A stretch of DNA of 62,336 nt from NCBI GenBank assembly GCA_017448355.1, contig JAFSLQ010000015.1, positions 1 through 62,336 on the forward strand, read 5' to 3'. This stretch comes from Clostridia bacterium. GTDB lineage: Bacteria > Bacillota > Clostridia > Christensenellales > Borkfalkiaceae. Of this stretch, positions 61,592-62,336 are shown piece by piece (within the stretch, counting starts at the first letter, position 1; the number at the start of each line of letters is the position of its first letter). Under the pieces are notes generated by a model. The model searched no databases, was not told the DNA's origin, and saw nothing but the letters and a program-made list of their open reading frames with translations. A program made the translations under genes and the position numbers.

Positions 61592-61705
61592 CAGACGGCA
61601 TAAGTCTGCCCGTTTTCCGGTTACTCCCAAACTTAATATAGGTAAAACACAGCGTTACGCGTTAGAATGGCATCCTTATGCCGTCTGACAGGTGGCGCTG
61701 TTTTT
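61592..61705 (+). promoter_or_regulatory. structured 5' leader, possible riboswitch or attenuator
   Basis: A 13-bp perfect stem CAGACGGCATAAG (61592-61604) with CTTATGCCGTCTG (61675-61687) encloses about 70 nt. ACAGCG (61649-61654) inside it can pair with CGCTGT (61696-61701), which is followed by TTTTT. The pairings cross, so they form a pseudoknot or compete, as in a regulated terminator. No known riboswitch class recognised. Before it lies a GACA tandem repeat (61582-61597). Confidence 0.5.
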
Positions 61706-61744
61706 ATTGATAGAAACAAAAAACTGAAACAAGGAGTTTTAAGC

Positions 61745-62336
61745 ATGGAACAAACAAGACAAAAAAGAACGGCGAAAGTTCTTCTCGCGACGGTACTGAC
61801 GTTTGTCGTAACGCTTGCGATGGTCGTCGGTCTGATGCCGGGGATGGGGTTGACGGCGTATGCGGATAATACCGAAACACTGCTAACCACCATTACGGCA
61901 ACTGGCGAAGAACAGGCAAACTACAGCACAGAGGGCGTTGCAACCGTTTCGTTCAGTTATACTGCAGGAGTGAGCTCAGCATACCTCGCTAACTGGGGAT
62001 GGTGGGGATACGGTTGGTCGGCCACCGTCAATGCTGCCGAAGGATATACCATCACAAAATGTGTATTCTATGACGATGCCAATCGCACTGCCACAGACAG
62101 TTCGTCTCCCTTTGTAGTTGAAACCACGGAGGAAGATAAGACGCCAAGAATAAATGGCATACCCATTGATGGTGGCAATTATCAAAGTAAGGGTTTAAAA
62201 AAGATTGAGGTGTACGGCTATGCTACGCCAGCGCACACCCACAGCTTCACCTATGCCGCCGACGGCGCGACCATCACGGCGACCTGCAGTGACACGAGTT
62301 GTGCTCTGCATAGCTCTCCCGCAACGCTGACCCTGA
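61745..62336 (+). CDS. secreted surface protein, cut by the window end
   Basis: At least 197 residues; the stop lies beyond the window. The signal peptide is clear (KVLLATVLTFVVTLAMVVGL, then GLTAYAD cleavage). The mature part starts with a strand-rich domain (aromatic NWGWWGYGWSATVNA) and a segment with HTHSFTYAADGATITATCSD, a repeat common in clostridial cell-surface proteins. The ribosome site is AAGGAG. Composition is more GC-rich than the defence run before it. Confidence 0.85.
   Translation, partial: MEQTRQKRTAKVLLATVLTFVVTLAMVVGLMPGMGLTAYADNTETLLTTITATGEEQANYSTEGVATVSFSYTAGVSSAYLANWGWWGYGWSATVNAAEGYTITKCVFYDDANRTATDSSSPFVVETTEEDKTPRINGIPIDGGNYQSKGLKKIEVYGYATPAHTHSFTYAADGATITATCSDTSCALHSSPATLTL

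Noticed and set aside
61582-61600. GACA tandem repeat as a CRISPR-like or phase-variable tract
   Set aside because: Only about four units of 4 nt in a leader; no spacers, and not placed in a promoter spacer or a coding frame.
61592-61705. Cyclic-di-GMP riboswitch
   Set aside because: The conserved GEMM tetraloop-receptor sequences are not present as far as I can read them.
45990-62336. Integrative conjugative element or complete prophage
   Set aside because: No relaxase, type IV secretion, coupling protein, capsid, terminase or tail gene is visible in the window.

Overview
The window looks like chromosomal DNA of an anaerobic, low-to-moderate GC, spore-lineage Bacillota (Clostridia), probably an uncultured gut member. 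The evidence is a spoIIGA-sigE pair (38.2-39.7 kb), pyruvate phosphate dikinase, rpsU, lepA, hemW and a TIGR03915/TIGR03916-type radical SAM pair, together with strong Shine-Dalgarno sequences and sigma-A promoters (TTGACA-N17-TATAAT). I cannot name the species from the sequence.

Layout. (1) 0.3-0.75 kb: no protein gene, but a minus-strand promoter overlapping a LexA-like box and a hairpin terminator about 350 nt downstream, a possible non-coding RNA. (2) 0.87-9.8 kb: a ten-gene minus-strand redox cluster read away from a divergent LysR regulator. It holds four aldo/keto reductases (one a predicted lipoprotein), two flavodoxins (one a lipoprotein fused to an InlB-type repeat), a carboxymuconolactone decarboxylase-cupin fusion, a DUF4405 cytochrome-b-like membrane protein, an NTF2-like lipoprotein and an acetyltransferase. 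A 59-nt hairpin repeat lies at both ends. (3) 9.9-12.2 kb: XRE regulator plus large serine recombinase next to tRNA-Ser(CGA). (4) 12.5-16.2 kb: two unknown beta-rich proteins and ppdK. (5) 16.3-30 kb: accessory and decayed DNA. It includes broken SLOG genes, an AraC/secreted repeat protein/GH78 rhamnosidase/mutarotase carbohydrate module, fragments of PHP, histidine phosphatase and recombinase genes, a small HTH/zinc-ribbon group and a DUF4143 ATPase. (6) 29.4-45.9 kb: the conserved chromosome, with the radical SAM pair, PPC/DUF296 protein, GDPD, LepA, YwaF-like protein, HemW, SpoIIGA, SigE, S21, a CvpA-like protein, acyl-ACP thioesterase and a partner-switching module (PP2C phosphatase with C-terminal ATPase, HD hydrolase, STAS-kinase fusion). 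(7) 45.95 kb to at least 61.3 kb: an integrative element whose left edge is a 3' fragment of tRNA-Arg(CCU).

The integrative element resembles a phage-inducible island or integrative mobilizable element. It carries a CHC2 primase-ATPase, an origin-like region with six TGACGT words followed by AT-rich repeats, an excisionase, a tyrosine integrase and an XRE repressor. Defence-type cargo lies at both ends: a PD-(D/E)XK protein on the left; on the right N6-adenine and C5-cytosine methyltransferases, an HNH nuclease, a PD-(D/E)XK-like protein, a membrane-anchored protein, a zinc/HNH-like protein and a HEPN-like protein in one tightly packed run. No conjugation or phage structural genes are visible and the right junction lies outside the window. 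The last 0.9 kb holds a structured leader and the start of a secreted surface protein.

The observations I would check first are the shared promoter architecture TGACA-N5-TGTCA-N12-TA(T/A)AAT found at three separate promoters, the right-hand defence run, and the LysR-linked redox cluster with lipoprotein reductases.
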